The notes beneath the pieces are model-generated. The model had not been told where the DNA came from. It did no database searches and saw only the letters and a list, made by a program, of their open reading frames with translations. From Lachnospiraceae bacterium (GTDB lineage: Bacteria > Bacillota > Clostridia > Lachnospirales > Lachnospiraceae), in the NCBI GenBank assembly GCA_910575445.1, contig CAJTFW010000002.1:372001-436000 (forward strand): 64,000 bases of DNA. Reading direction: 5' to 3'. This document shows, piece by piece, positions 34,680 to 43,472 of the stretch. A program made the position numbers and the translations under genes. Position 1 is the first letter of the stretch; every line of letters begins with the position of its first letter.

Positions 34680-35432
34680 TTAATAAATACTCTTTTTGTT
34701 TTTACGGCTTAATCCGTTCAAAATTAAAACTGCAAGAACCATACAAACTATCAGAATAACTAAGCTGGCTGCTTTGTTTCCGATTGTTGTTTCATAATAT
34801 CCTGAAAGCTGGAACACCGCAGTAATCGGGTAAACAGTTTTCAGAGTTTCAGACATACTTGCAAACAGACCGGCAAAGGAATAGATTTCAGTAAATACCA
34901 AAGCAAGCCAATACCCTTTTTTTATACGGGCTACTAATGCCACAATCGGTGAAATAGCAAGAAATACGCCAATACCATTTACAAAATAGGTAAAAAGGAA
35001 GCCCCATACTGTCTGAATAGATAATGTTCCGAAATGCATTATAGCTTCAACCGCAAAAGTAATTACAAATAGCAGAAGATAAATCAAAATACTGAAAACC
35101 ATTGCAACGATCATTTTAACAACAGTCAGTTTCGCTTCATCTACTGGCACAAGCCGCAGTGATTTCAGAGTATCTTCCTGTTCCTCCCGGCAAATCATAT
35201 AGCTGCCTAACAATGCAATGACAGCCGGAAGCACAAAAAAGGTTGCCAAAGACTGTGCGGCAGTCATAAACCAGCCAGCCCCATCTATATATCGTGAACC
35301 CTTAAATACAAACTGCCCCTCTGCAAAAACGATAACAGCAATCATAACCACCGCAAAGACAGCAATCCAAACGATTTTAGAATGACGAAGTTTTCGGCGT
35401 TCAGCCCAAAGTAATTGTTTCATACTACCCAC
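34680..35432 (-). CDS. Lantibiotic-immunity ABC transporter permease (third)
   Basis: 250 residues, six hydrophobic segments. N terminus MKQLLWAERRKLRHSKIVWI (basic RRKLRHSK) is typical of LanG/MutG permeases. It begins one base after the stop of the preceding permease gene. With the ATPase (36158) and the other permeases it forms an export pump that removes lantibiotics from the membrane. Similar length and topology to the permeases at 35434 and 37171. Confidence 0.85.
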   Translation of the reverse strand: MGSMKQLLWAERRKLRHSKIVWIAVFAVVMIAVIVFAEGQFVFKGSRYIDGAGWFMTAAQSLATFFVLPAVIALLGSYMICREEQEDTLKSLRLVPVDEAKLTVVKMIVAMVFSILIYLLLFVITFAVEAIMHFGTLSIQTVWGFLFTYFVNGIGVFLAISPIVALVARIKKGYWLALVFTEIYSFAGLFASMSETLKTVYPITAVFQLSGYYETTIGNKAASLVILIVCMVLAVLILNGLSRKNKKSIY

Positions 35433-35433
35433 C

Positions 35434-36165
35434 TCACTTTCTTTTTTCTAAAGCAAATATAGCCAACACCACTGAACCCGCACACCATATAGTAATACAT
35501 ATTAATGCCGCCGGAATATTAAGAGTTTGTGCCAAAACTACACCGGGAATATCACGCATGACAATGGCGCTCATACTGGATAGAGGGTGCAGATACATAT
35601 TAACCATAAGCAGAATAAAACCAAGGAACGTATAAACCAGCGTTACGCATACTGGAAATATATAACTTTTTCCAGCAGCTGCAACCGCCAAAAGCGGCAT
35701 TATGGCGAATGCGGTTAATATAGCAATTTCCATACATTTTTTTAGCAAGTAACAAAAACTGCTCCATTCAAATGTTATATAACCGGGAAGCGTACCAAAA
35801 ATCACGGACAATCCGGCTGTGAGCAGCATAAAACAAATAGAATAAGACAGCACAACAATAAATTTGCTAAAAAAATATTTTGTCTTGCTAATCGGTACAA
35901 TCCACAACTGTTTAAGCATATCATTTTGGTGTTCATCATACATAAGCATAGTGGAAAATACCCCCAATACGACAGGAAGTATAATCCAAGGCGTGTAGCT
36001 GAAAGCAGTCCATTTATAAAATTGTATTGTATCTATGCCTGTCTCTCTAATGTCTCTAAAATAAAAGATTGCAAGAAATGGCATGAGAAGAGCTGCCAAC
36101 AGCATTAACAGGATAAACTTTCTACGGCGCAGTTTTAGAAATTCTGTTTGTGTCAATTTAAGCAA
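35434..36165 (-). CDS. Lantibiotic-immunity ABC transporter permease (second)
   Basis: 243 residues, six hydrophobic segments, N terminus LLKLTQTEFLKLRRRKFILL with the RRRK motif seen in LanE/MutE permeases. The start is TTG at 36165 with GGGGGAG 5 bases upstream; it overlaps the ATPase stop by 8 bases, so the two are translationally coupled. A TTG codon fits better than the more distant in-frame ATG, which would extend deep into the ATPase gene. Confidence 0.82.
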   Translation of the reverse strand: MLKLTQTEFLKLRRRKFILLMLLAALLMPFLAIFYFRDIRETGIDTIQFYKWTAFSYTPWIILPVVLGVFSTMLMYDEHQNDMLKQLWIVPISKTKYFFSKFIVVLSYSICFMLLTAGLSVIFGTLPGYITFEWSSFCYLLKKCMEIAILTAFAIMPLLAVAAAGKSYIFPVCVTLVYTFLGFILLMVNMYLHPLSSMSAIVMRDIPGVVLAQTLNIPAALICITIWCAGSVVLAIFALEKRK

Positions 36166-37081
36166 TGCCTTCTCCCCCTGTAATTTTTTTGAAATAGTCC
36201 TCCAATGTATCATTACATAATTGAGAACTGATAACTGCCACATCCTGCACCACAAGAGCCTTATTGACAGCCGCCATATCCAATGACGTATTATAAATCC
36301 GCAGGGAATGGTCGTCCTGTACGGAATAATCTGTAACTCCGAATTGCCTTTCCAAAACAAGAGAGGTTTTCGGAATATCAGAAACTTGCAGAAGTATATA
36401 TTTACTGTTTTTTCTTTTCAGTGTTTCCATGCTGTTTTCTTCCAGTAAAACACCGTGATCAATAATGCCAATATCATCAGCCAATAATGCAATCTCGGAC
36501 AGGATATGACTGGAAATGAGGATTGTTTTCCCATGTTCGGTACTCAAGTCTTTAATAAAATCTCTTACTTCTGCAATGCCGATAGGGTCAAGACCATTCG
36601 TAGGTTCATCTAAAATCAACAGCTCCGGGTCATGCAAAATAGCATTTGCAATACCAAGACGCTGTTTCATTCCAAGAGAATATTTGCTGAATAGCTTTTT
36701 GTCCCGATAAGGGAGACCGACAATATCCAAAGCATTTTTTACAGCATTTGGGGCAGCAGTACCACGCAGCTTCGCAAATATTTCAAGGTTTTCCGTACCC
36801 GTCAGGTTTGGGTAGAAGCCGGGTGTTTCAATAATAGCCCCAATCCGGGGATATACCCGTTTTTCCCTTCCTTTGATATTTTGTCCGAACACATCTATTT
36901 CCCCAGAAGTAACAGGGGTTAATCCCAAAATCATTTTCATTATTGTGGTTTTGCCAGCTCCATTACGCCCTAGCAGTCCGTATATCCGCCCTTTTTCTAC
37001 ATGGATATTAACAGCATTGACCGCTGTCTGCTCACCATATTTTTTTGTTAACCGCTTTGTTTCAATCACATAGCTGCACAT
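36158..37081 (-). CDS. Lantibiotic-immunity ABC transporter ATPase
   Basis: 307 residues. Walker A GRNGAGKTT, Q-loop in IIETPGFYP, signature YSLGMKQRLGIA, Walker B LLILDEPTNGLDP, H-loop ILISSHIL: a complete LanF/BcrA-type ATPase. It has a C-terminal extension of about 90 residues typical of peptide-antibiotic exporters. It supplies the energy for the three flanking permeases. All motifs are intact, so the pump is probably functional. Confidence 0.95.
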   Translation of the reverse strand: MCSYVIETKRLTKKYGEQTAVNAVNIHVEKGRIYGLLGRNGAGKTTIMKMILGLTPVTSGEIDVFGQNIKGREKRVYPRIGAIIETPGFYPNLTGTENLEIFAKLRGTAAPNAVKNALDIVGLPYRDKKLFSKYSLGMKQRLGIANAILHDPELLILDEPTNGLDPIGIAEVRDFIKDLSTEHGKTILISSHILSEIALLADDIGIIDHGVLLEENSMETLKRKNSKYILLQVSDIPKTSLVLERQFGVTDYSVQDDHSLRIYNTSLDMAAVNKALVVQDVAVISSQLCNDTLEDYFKKITGGEGIA

Positions 37082-37170
37082 AATATTTCCTCACTTTCTT
37101 AATTATCGTGGTCTTTCTAAATCACATAGTTATACAAGTTTCCGCTTGCTGAATAGTTGGTAAAAACTCT

Positions 37171-37938
37171 TCAAAATGTTTTCTTCTGTAAAACAATTAC
37201 AGAAACGATTGTCGAAATAATGCCTATAGCCAGTAAAGAAACAGAACAAGTCATCGGTGATGCTGTTATTACAGCATTTCCTGTCCAACTGTTTACCATT
37301 TCAATAGCGGCAGGTGAAATGTGGGGATAAATTCCCATAACACTCGCCAAGGGGTGCAGTCCCATGAGCTGGGACGGGGCAAGCACAACAGGCACAAGAT
37401 AAAGTAATACAGCCCCAATCGGTAAAATGTACCCTTTTGATAGCGTTGCTAAAAATATGATTGGGAGCATGGCAACCGGGATCAGCGCACCGCCAGCCAA
37501 AAACAATAGCCCCGCCTGTAGTATTGTTTCCGTATTCAAATCAGTAAAGCCGCCAGCAATTAAGCCGCCAACGATGCAGATAACAAAGGTAAACAGGCAT
37601 AGCCCCAATGACATAAGGATTACAACCGCTATCTTTGAAAAATAAAGCTGTGCTTTGGAAACCGGAATAATCAAAAGTCCTTTTAATGTATCGTTTTTCT
37701 GTTCATCAAAGAACAATGTGGTGGCAAACATCCCCAACACAATAGGCAGAAACAGGCTTGTAAGGTTCTTAAATGCCAAAGTGTATAAGTCACCAAAGCT
37801 ATCCATGAGAGGACTGCTTCTTGATATGCTGCAGGCACGCTCAACCGCAAATACTCCCAAAATAGCAGTAAGAATAAAAATACCCCAAACTGTCTTATTC
37901 CGTTTCCATTTCAGTATCTCAGTAAAGATAATTGTCAT
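37171..37938 (-). CDS. Lantibiotic-immunity ABC transporter permease (first)
   Basis: 255 residues, N terminus MTIIFTEILKWKRNKTVWGI, six hydrophobic segments, the same fold as the 35434 and 34680 permeases. It is the first gene of the resistance operon. GGAGG lies 9 bases before its ATG, and its promoter region has the triple repeat at 37978-38007. Three permeases per ATPase is one more than the classic FEG set. Confidence 0.85.
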   Translation of the reverse strand: MTIIFTEILKWKRNKTVWGIFILTAILGVFAVERACSISRSSPLMDSFGDLYTLAFKNLTSLFLPIVLGMFATTLFFDEQKNDTLKGLLIIPVSKAQLYFSKIAVVILMSLGLCLFTFVICIVGGLIAGGFTDLNTETILQAGLLFLAGGALIPVAMLPIIFLATLSKGYILPIGAVLLYLVPVVLAPSQLMGLHPLASVMGIYPHISPAAIEMVNSWTGNAVITASPMTCSVSLLAIGIISTIVSVIVLQKKTF

Positions 37939-37964
37939 TGCCTTTTCCTCCTTTCCAATCCCTA

Positions 37965-38007
37965 ATTATATAGCATTAACCTTGCCAAAACCTTGCCGTA
38001 ACCTTGC
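37965..38007 (-). promoter_or_regulatory. Promoter with triple direct repeat, likely response-regulator box
   Basis: On the minus strand GCAAGGTT occurs three times at 11-base steps (plus-strand AACCTTGC at 37978, 37989 and 38000), then TATAAT at 37965-37970. One helical turn between sites is typical for OmpR-family dimers. No good -35 box, so activator-dependent. Confidence 0.75.
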
Positions 38008-38037
38008 TTTTTTCATGTTTTCCTCCAATAAATATAC

Positions 38038-38068
38038 AAAAAGCCCTGTGCTGTTACAGAGCTTTTGG
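38038..38068 (-). terminator. Terminator after the histidine kinase gene
   Basis: On the minus strand AAAGCTCTGT and ACAGGGCTTTTTG flank a short loop, followed by T. It separates the kinase gene from the transporter promoter. Confidence 0.65.
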
Positions 38069-38977
38069 AAATAGTATCGTAAATGTTGCACCCATTCCGG
38101 GATTGCTGTCTGCTTTAATTTTCCCATTGTGAGCATTTACAAGTTCTGTCGTAATAGATAGCCCCAAGCCATTGCCCCTGGCAGAACGTGAACTGTCACA
38201 TTGATACATTCTCTCAAAAATATGCGGAATATCAGAGGAGGAAATACCTTTTCCATTATCTGAAATGATAATTTCTACTTGCTGTTCATTCTCCAATAAT
38301 TTCAAAGTCAATTTATTGCCGCCACTGTGCATAAGCACATTTTGAAACAGATTATTAAGAATGCGGGTATAGGAATGAGGGTCAATACGAAAAAAATATT
38401 CATCTTCAGGAATATCAAAATCATATTCAAAATGGTTGCGTTCCAAGGTTGGAACCCACTCTGCGACAATATTGCGGGTCAATTCGTTAAAATCACATAA
38501 CTCAAAATGAAAAACCTGTTCTTTAGCGTCTAGTTTTACCCACTCAAATAGTGCTTCCACAAAATGTTTTAAGTGACACGCTTTTTCTACTGCAATATGG
38601 ATATAGGCTTCTTTTTCTTTCCCAGCCACAAGACCATTTGTGGCGGCATCCAAGTAGCCAAACAATGAAGCTAATGGTGTCTTTACATCATGGGAAAGGC
38701 TTGTCATAAGTCGCTTGTATGCCTGCTCCGATTGTTTTTGTTGGATAAGCTGTGACTGGTTCTTGACCGCAATTTCATTGATTGCATAGCAAATACGCTT
38801 TGTCATATCGCTTTTTCTCGCCAAAACCCGTCGGTTCGGATTACCGGACTTTATATCTTCAAGGGCTTCTTCAATAATAGATAATTGTCCTCTTACACGC
38901 CTAAGTTTCGTAATAAAAAACAGGACAGCCAAAAGCGCTGTACAGAGAGCAATTAATAAAAATGAATTTAAGTTCAT
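38054..38977 (-). CDS. Sensor histidine kinase of the lantibiotic-resistance system
   Basis: 307 residues. One or two N-terminal membrane helices (NLNSFLLIALCTALLAVLFF), a HAMP-like linker, H-box SLSHDVKTPLASLFGYLDAA, N-box LNNLFQNVLMHS, and ATPase G-boxes DNGKGISS and RGNGLGLSI. Short sensor with almost no extracytoplasmic domain, as in kinases that sense via an ABC transporter. The start at 38977 has GGGAGG 8 bases upstream. It follows the response regulator by 1 base. Confidence 0.93.
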   Translation of the reverse strand: MNLNSFLLIALCTALLAVLFFITKLRRVRGQLSIIEEALEDIKSGNPNRRVLARKSDMTKRICYAINEIAVKNQSQLIQQKQSEQAYKRLMTSLSHDVKTPLASLFGYLDAATNGLVAGKEKEAYIHIAVEKACHLKHFVEALFEWVKLDAKEQVFHFELCDFNELTRNIVAEWVPTLERNHFEYDFDIPEDEYFFRIDPHSYTRILNNLFQNVLMHSGGNKLTLKLLENEQQVEIIISDNGKGISSSDIPHIFERMYQCDSSRSARGNGLGLSITTELVNAHNGKIKADSNPGMGATFTILFPKAL

Positions 38978-38978
38978 G

Positions 38979-39680
38979 TTATGCCTCCCTGTTAAATCGG
39001 TAACCAACGCCCCGAACAGTCAGAATATAAAAAGGGTGTTCCGGGTCTGGTTCGATTTTTTTCCGTAATTTGCTGATAAACGACATGATATTACTATCAT
39101 CAAAAGCATACTCTTCCTCCCATACATGGGTATAAATCTGCTTTTTTGTAAACACTTTTCCTTTATTTGCTGCAAGGAAAGAAAGCAGATCAAATTCTTT
39201 TCCTGTAAGTTCCACTTGTATATCATTAACCAAAACAAGACGGTTAAGGTTATCTATCGTCATTCCTTGAAATACCATACAATCCGTTTCTGTGCCAGAA
39301 ACAGTATTGAACAATGTAAAACGCCGGATAAGAGAATTTACACGTGCCATAAGCTCGTTAATGCTAAATGGCTTTGTCAGATAATCGTCTGCCCCCATCC
39401 TTAAGCCGGAAACCTTATCTTCCTCACCGCTTTTTGCGGTAAGCATAAGAACAGGCACATTGCTTGTCTGCCGTACTTGTTGCAACACTTGAAAACCGTC
39501 TAAGTCGGGCATCATAATATCAAGAATAATAAGTGAACAGGTATCTTTGGTTTCCTCCAATATATGCAGTCCTTCTATCCCGCCGCCTGCGACAACCGCA
39601 GTAAGGTTTTCCTGCTCTACGCATTTTTTCATAAGTGCGCAAAGTTCTTTATCATCATCTATAATTAAAACTTTATTCAT
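38979..39680 (-). CDS. OmpR-family response regulator
   Basis: 233 residues. Receiver domain with D8/D9, phospho-acceptor D54 in LIILDIMMPDLDG, T in MLTAKS and K in LTKPF; then the winged-helix DNA-binding domain (LTGKEFDLLSFLAANKGKVF, YTHVWEEEYAFDDSNI, VRGVGYRF). It likely binds the triple AACCTTGC repeats at 37978-38007 and activates the transporter operon. The first 8 bases overlap the preceding helix-turn-helix gene. Confidence 0.95.
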   Translation of the reverse strand: MNKVLIIDDDKELCALMKKCVEQENLTAVVAGGGIEGLHILEETKDTCSLIILDIMMPDLDGFQVLQQVRQTSNVPVLMLTAKSGEEDKVSGLRMGADDYLTKPFSINELMARVNSLIRRFTLFNTVSGTETDCMVFQGMTIDNLNRLVLVNDIQVELTGKEFDLLSFLAANKGKVFTKKQIYTHVWEEEYAFDDSNIMSFISKLRKKIEPDPEHPFYILTVRGVGYRFNREA

Positions 39681-39870
39681 GTTTTTTCTTCCTTTCTGCT
39701 TTTAATCGGGCATCTGTTGGTTTTTCAGCGTCCTTTGGAATCAGCCACAAGCGGCTGAACTTTGCCACGCCCGGTATGCGGTTTTCCTCACATAGCTTTT
39801 GCACCTGTCTTTCTGAAATGCCCCATTTCTTTGCCGCTTCTGGGGCAGAAATATACTCTAACATCTTCAT
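39673..39870 (-). CDS. Excisionase-like helix-turn-helix protein
   Basis: 65 residues: YISAPEAAKKWGISERQVQK, then ENRIPGVAKFSRLWLIPKDA, the compact MerR/excisionase winged helix. It overlaps the response regulator start by 8 bases, so it is cotranscribed. It may be the directionality factor of element B or a regulator of the resistance genes. Confidence 0.8.
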   Translation of the reverse strand: MKMLEYISAPEAAKKWGISERQVQKLCEENRIPGVAKFSRLWLIPKDAEKPTDARLKAERKKKHE

Positions 39871-39957
39871 TCACCCTTCCTTTAATCTCTGCCATATAAT
39901 TATATGCGGTCAGGCGAATCATTTCAAGTATTTAAGACCTGCATCATGGAAATGTGC

Positions 39958-40072
39958 ATAACTGGCTATGAAACTATGGAAAACCCCATTCACAGCCTGT
40001 GGAAAAGCAAAAGCAGCTTTCCCACATCCTGCAAACAGGGTTTCCCACAGTTCCATAAACACAGCCAGTTAT
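39958..40072. repeat. Long imperfect inverted repeat
   Basis: ATAACTGGCT at 39958-39967 is exactly complementary to AGCCAGTTAT at 40063-40072, with further partial pairing inside (ACTATGGAA with TTCCAT-like, CTGTGG with CCACA). It spans most of a 272-base gap and could form a large RNA or DNA cruciform. Confidence 0.6.
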
Positions 40073-40142
40073 ACGACATTCCCACAATGCCTGCGCCTAC
40101 GGAATCCATCTCTCTATCTATTTCTTTGTTAGAAACATCTTT

Positions 40143-40511
40143 TTACAGACCTATTCCCGCCATTCTTGCGAAAACGGCTTTTCGCCCGATAAGTTCCGAC
40201 TGTTTTTCTTTTGTCAGGCTCTCAAACACACTCTTATACCCTTTTTCCAGCAATGGAGTACCTTTTGCGATAAGATACAGCTTCATATCAAGCCATTCCT
40301 GCCATAATGCTTCAAACAATGCCTTGCCGTCCGTAAAAGTTGCATCTTCCTCAAAGCCATGCGACGGCGTATAATATTTGAGCATCACAAAACCATATCT
40401 GCCTACATCAAGCACTACAATATCCGCCATTTCGTACAGCTCTGCAAACGCATCAGCCACCTTTTGACATTTTGCACGTTCTTCATCTGTGATATAAATC
40501 TTCTTTTCCAT
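40143..40511 (-). CDS. Conserved mobile-element protein of unknown function
   Basis: 122 residues: KIYITDEERAKCQKVADAFA, then VLDVGRYGFVMLKYYTPSHG and DGKALFEALWQEWLDMKLY. No family function known to me. It is the rightmost gene of the island; a 10-bp-arm palindrome at 40529-40560 lies 18 bases upstream of its start and could be its operator. Confidence 0.65.
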   Translation of the reverse strand: MEKKIYITDEERAKCQKVADAFAELYEMADIVVLDVGRYGFVMLKYYTPSHGFEEDATFTDGKALFEALWQEWLDMKLYLIAKGTPLLEKGYKSVFESLTKEKQSELIGRKAVFARMAGIGL

Positions 40512-40528
40512 ATTGCTTTACCTCGTTT

Positions 40529-40560
40529 CTTATAAAATTTTACCATATTCATTTTATAAG
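40529..40560. promoter_or_regulatory. Palindrome upstream of the 40143 gene
   Basis: CTTATAAAAT and its exact complement ATTTTATAAG separated by 12 bases. Probable operator over the promoter. Confidence 0.5.
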
Positions 40561-40638
40561 AACCACCTGCATACCAGCTTTTATTCCTCTTGTTTTGGCA
40601 AAACCCACTTTACTAACAATTCACTTCCTAAAATTGCT

Positions 40639-40661
40639 GTTTTGACACAAAATTGACACAA
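40639..40661. repeat. Right attachment-site repeat of the island
   Basis: Perfect copy of the 23 bases at 7424-7446; flanking bases before it are also similar (CxAAAATxGCxG). No tRNA gene at either end. Confidence 0.75.
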
Positions 40662-40762
40662 TAGGAAATCTGGAAATGATTGACAATTTACCAAGAATAA
40701 AGTAATGTGTAAATCAATAGAAACTCAGTGAAAATACTATAGAAGAAAGGATTCGTGCGATT

Positions 40763-41317
40763 ATGAATACAAAACGAACACCCCTTATCATGTTTCTGTC
40801 CGTTTGCCTTATGGTTTTGGTTGCTGTCAGTCTTTTTGCTACTTCTGCAAGGGCATCAGATGATGGGAACTCCATTGTCCATGAAAGCGCGGATATTTTC
40901 TATTACGAAAATGGAGCTCCTTATATTCATGATATACTTACAAATCATACAGATAAAACTATAATAGAGACGCAATATTGTATGTTGGCTTATGATGAGA
41001 ATGGTTTTCCATTAGAGCTATATTGGAATTTTCTGGATAGCAGTGCAGAAAGTAGCTTTGAAAATATAGTTCAGTCAGAGGAACATATTTTGCCCAACCA
41101 GACAGAGGAATATCATGGTGGCTGGTCGCTATATAATGAAGAGACTAACCAAGTTGCATACTCACTGCTTTGCTTAAAGCAAGTGGTTTTTGAAGATGGC
41201 AGCATCTGGAATCATCCAGACTATGAAGGCTGGTCTGAGAGATATATAGGAAAAGAAATAAGCGTAGACGAATTGCAAAATTATTATCCCTATCAATACC
41301 ATATAGCATTAGACTGA
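40763..41317 (+). CDS. Secreted protein of unknown function
   Basis: 184 residues. A signal peptide (KRTPLIMFLSVCLMVLVAVS...ARASDD) with a likely cut after ARA near residue 31; no lipobox. The mature part has aromatic, acidic stretches (IVHESADIFYYENGAPYIHD, WSLYNEETNQVAYSL) resembling a single beta-sandwich domain. AGAAAGGA precedes the start. First chromosomal gene after the island; a small XRE gene follows 23 bases later. Confidence 0.7.
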   Translation: MNTKRTPLIMFLSVCLMVLVAVSLFATSARASDDGNSIVHESADIFYYENGAPYIHDILTNHTDKTIIETQYCMLAYDENGFPLELYWNFLDSSAESSFENIVQSEEHILPNQTEEYHGGWSLYNEETNQVAYSLLCLKQVVFEDGSIWNHPDYEGWSERYIGKEISVDELQNYYPYQYHIALD

Positions 41318-41340
41318 AATCCTGTAGAGAGGTGCTGACC

Positions 41341-41583
41341 ATGTATAAGCACATTAAGGAGTTGAGGAAAGCCCATGGTTTAAAGCAGAGAGAACTAGCA
41401 GACTATCTAAAGTGTTGTCAAAAGTCTTATAGTAATTATGAGCGTGGAAAGACAGGTATACCTTTAGATATTTTAATTGAACTTTCCAAATTCTATGGAA
41501 CAAGTGTAGACTATTTGCTGGACCTGACAGAAGAGAAAACACCTCATTTAAGAAAAGATAAAAAGAAAAATTTATTCTACTAA
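41341..41583 (+). CDS. Small XRE-family regulator
   Basis: 80 residues: helix-turn-helix IKELRKAHGLKQRELADYLK followed by QKSYSNYERGKTGIPLDILI and SVDYLLDLTEEK, a typical SinR/Xre single-domain repressor. ATG at 41341 is chosen with GAGAGGTG upstream. Convergent with the DUF6020 gene, the two stops overlapping by 4 bases. Confidence 0.85.
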   Translation: MYKHIKELRKAHGLKQRELADYLKCCQKSYSNYERGKTGIPLDILIELSKFYGTSVDYLLDLTEEKTPHLRKDKKKNLFY

Positions 41584-43397
41584 ATAGATGCTTCGTTTAA
41601 GCGCTCCGTTCTTGTCAGGCAGGACGGTTGAAGGGCGATTGAGATAAAAAGGGTATATTGCATATGTATTGGAAAAATATACCGGAAATTACTTACAGGA
41701 CCAGCTATAAAAGTAAGCCACAACAAAAGGGAAGGAAGCAAAATCAGACAAAGCTTCCGACGATTTTTTAAAAATAAGATAAAACAGCAAGTCAAAGTAA
41801 GCCAAAATGGCATACTAAGAGAGAAGATATTTGCTATAATAGGTTTACGTCCTAATCTTTGATAGCTTGCAAGCTTTTCATATCGCTCATATAACCAGGG
41901 CAGTTTGCTGTCTCGCTCGAATGTATAACCGATGGAATCATAGTCATAGATAAAGGTCTCGATATATTCTCTTTTGGCATATTCATCAATAGCATAGGCA
42001 TCTAGATACCAATAAGGCAGATTGAGAGAGAGAAAGGCATTCAGATAGTTGCCTGGATATCTGGTAAATAGATGGAACCACAATCTAAAAAAAGCTGCTT
42101 TATCCTCGTTGAAAGTATCTGTCTGAAAAGACTGTTTGACAGGGTCTGCAAAACGAGGATTATAGGATTCTTTGATAGCATCATATGGAAGGTATTGGTC
42201 AATCTGTGCCTTTTCTTCATCCGTCAGGGACTCTTCGTCCATGGTTACCACATTGGCAATCTGTTGAATCGGAACACTTAGGATTTCCCGATTATCGCCT
42301 TTTTCAATACCAAATGCTCCATAAAGCACACCATCTATAAAAAAGAAACAAAGAAATGAAAAGACAAAGAGAACGGCTATCTTTCGCCGGTTGCGATAGA
42401 GAAAAAAAGTCACTACAGGGGCAAAAAGTAACAGGGCATAGATGGCATTATTGCGAAAAAGACAACATAAGAGAATGGAAAGGACAAGTCGCAGCGAGCA
42501 TCTTGCAGGGATTTTATAGGTAAGGGGATGTGTGACAAGCTCACATAGTTCTATGGTCAAAAGCAAAAAGGCAGCGGCAAAGCAGGCATCTTTGGTAGGA
42601 ATAAAAGAAAATATCGCAATGGTTGGATTTAGGGCAAAAAACAGAATATTTCCCAGAATAATTCCATTGTGAAATCGTTTTTTAATCAGAAAGTGAATCA
42701 CTCTTGCAAACACTGCCGCAAATAAAAGCATTTGACATATAGAATATACAATAATAGGCTCTATTGGGAGGATAGATTGTAAAAAGAGACAAGTCTTCCA
42801 CAAAAGGGTATGGAGCGGCGGATGGAATCGGGTAAAGGGTGTAATACCCAGAGCTTGGTTGGTAAGGTCGTCCATATCGTAGGAGTAGATGCCAGGATAG
42901 TAGGAAAGATAACAAGGAAGCCAGGAAAGGAAGAAAATTCCCATCCAGCAGACAGAGGGAAGCTGATATAGTTTCCAGCTGTTAGTATGTATTAGATAGT
43001 CTTTATGTTCTGATATTTCCAAATATGCAAACAGAATAGAGAGCATAGCACCCAAAAGGACCGTAAATCCTATGATGCAGGTAAGCTGTACCTTTAGATT
43101 TTTTATAGGGAAGAAAAAGCTGTAGAGGCTGTTATCCTGATATAGCGTTTTGCCTAGCATCAAAGATATGGCAAGCAGGGAACCTAAGAGAAAGCCCAGG
43201 AAACGGGCTTTTGGTGTGGTCTTGTGGGCATGGATAAGCAGAAAAAAGATGACTGCCATCCAGATGAGATTTAGGATACTGCCATTGCGGGTGGTGTGAC
43301 TGACAAAAAAATAACGATTTATAGCAGAGGTTCCAGTGTAAGATAAAATCAGGTATAGTAAGATAAAAAGCTTTTTCTTTGTAGATTGGGAGGCCAT
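41580..43397 (-). CDS. DUF6020 family membrane protein
   Basis: 605 residues with about 12 hydrophobic segments. Conserved blocks seen in DUF6020: SWLPCYLSYYPGIYSYDMDD, FTRFHPPLHTLLW, FALNPTIAIFSFIPTKDACF, and a soluble loop with GDNREILSVPIQQIANVV. A probable GT-C-fold transferase acting on surface polymers, judged by membership and context only. The start at 43397 has GGAGA 5 bases upstream. Last gene of the rhamnose operon, 75 bases after rfbD. Confidence 0.82.
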   Translation of the reverse strand: MASQSTKKKLFILLYLILSYTGTSAINRYFFVSHTTRNGSILNLIWMAVIFFLLIHAHKTTPKARFLGFLLGSLLAISLMLGKTLYQDNSLYSFFFPIKNLKVQLTCIIGFTVLLGAMLSILFAYLEISEHKDYLIHTNSWKLYQLPSVCWMGIFFLSWLPCYLSYYPGIYSYDMDDLTNQALGITPFTRFHPPLHTLLWKTCLFLQSILPIEPIIVYSICQMLLFAAVFARVIHFLIKKRFHNGIILGNILFFALNPTIAIFSFIPTKDACFAAAFLLLTIELCELVTHPLTYKIPARCSLRLVLSILLCCLFRNNAIYALLLFAPVVTFFLYRNRRKIAVLFVFSFLCFFFIDGVLYGAFGIEKGDNREILSVPIQQIANVVTMDEESLTDEEKAQIDQYLPYDAIKESYNPRFADPVKQSFQTDTFNEDKAAFFRLWFHLFTRYPGNYLNAFLSLNLPYWYLDAYAIDEYAKREYIETFIYDYDSIGYTFERDSKLPWLYERYEKLASYQRLGRKPIIANIFSLSMPFWLTLTCCFILFLKNRRKLCLILLPSLLLWLTFIAGPVSNFRYIFPIHMQYTLFISIALQPSCLTRTERLNEASI

Positions 43398-43472
43398 AGT
43401 ATTCTCCGTTCTTTGTGTGTAAATTTTTTGATACAAGGGACGCCGGATATAGCGTCCCTTAACCGTCATTCG

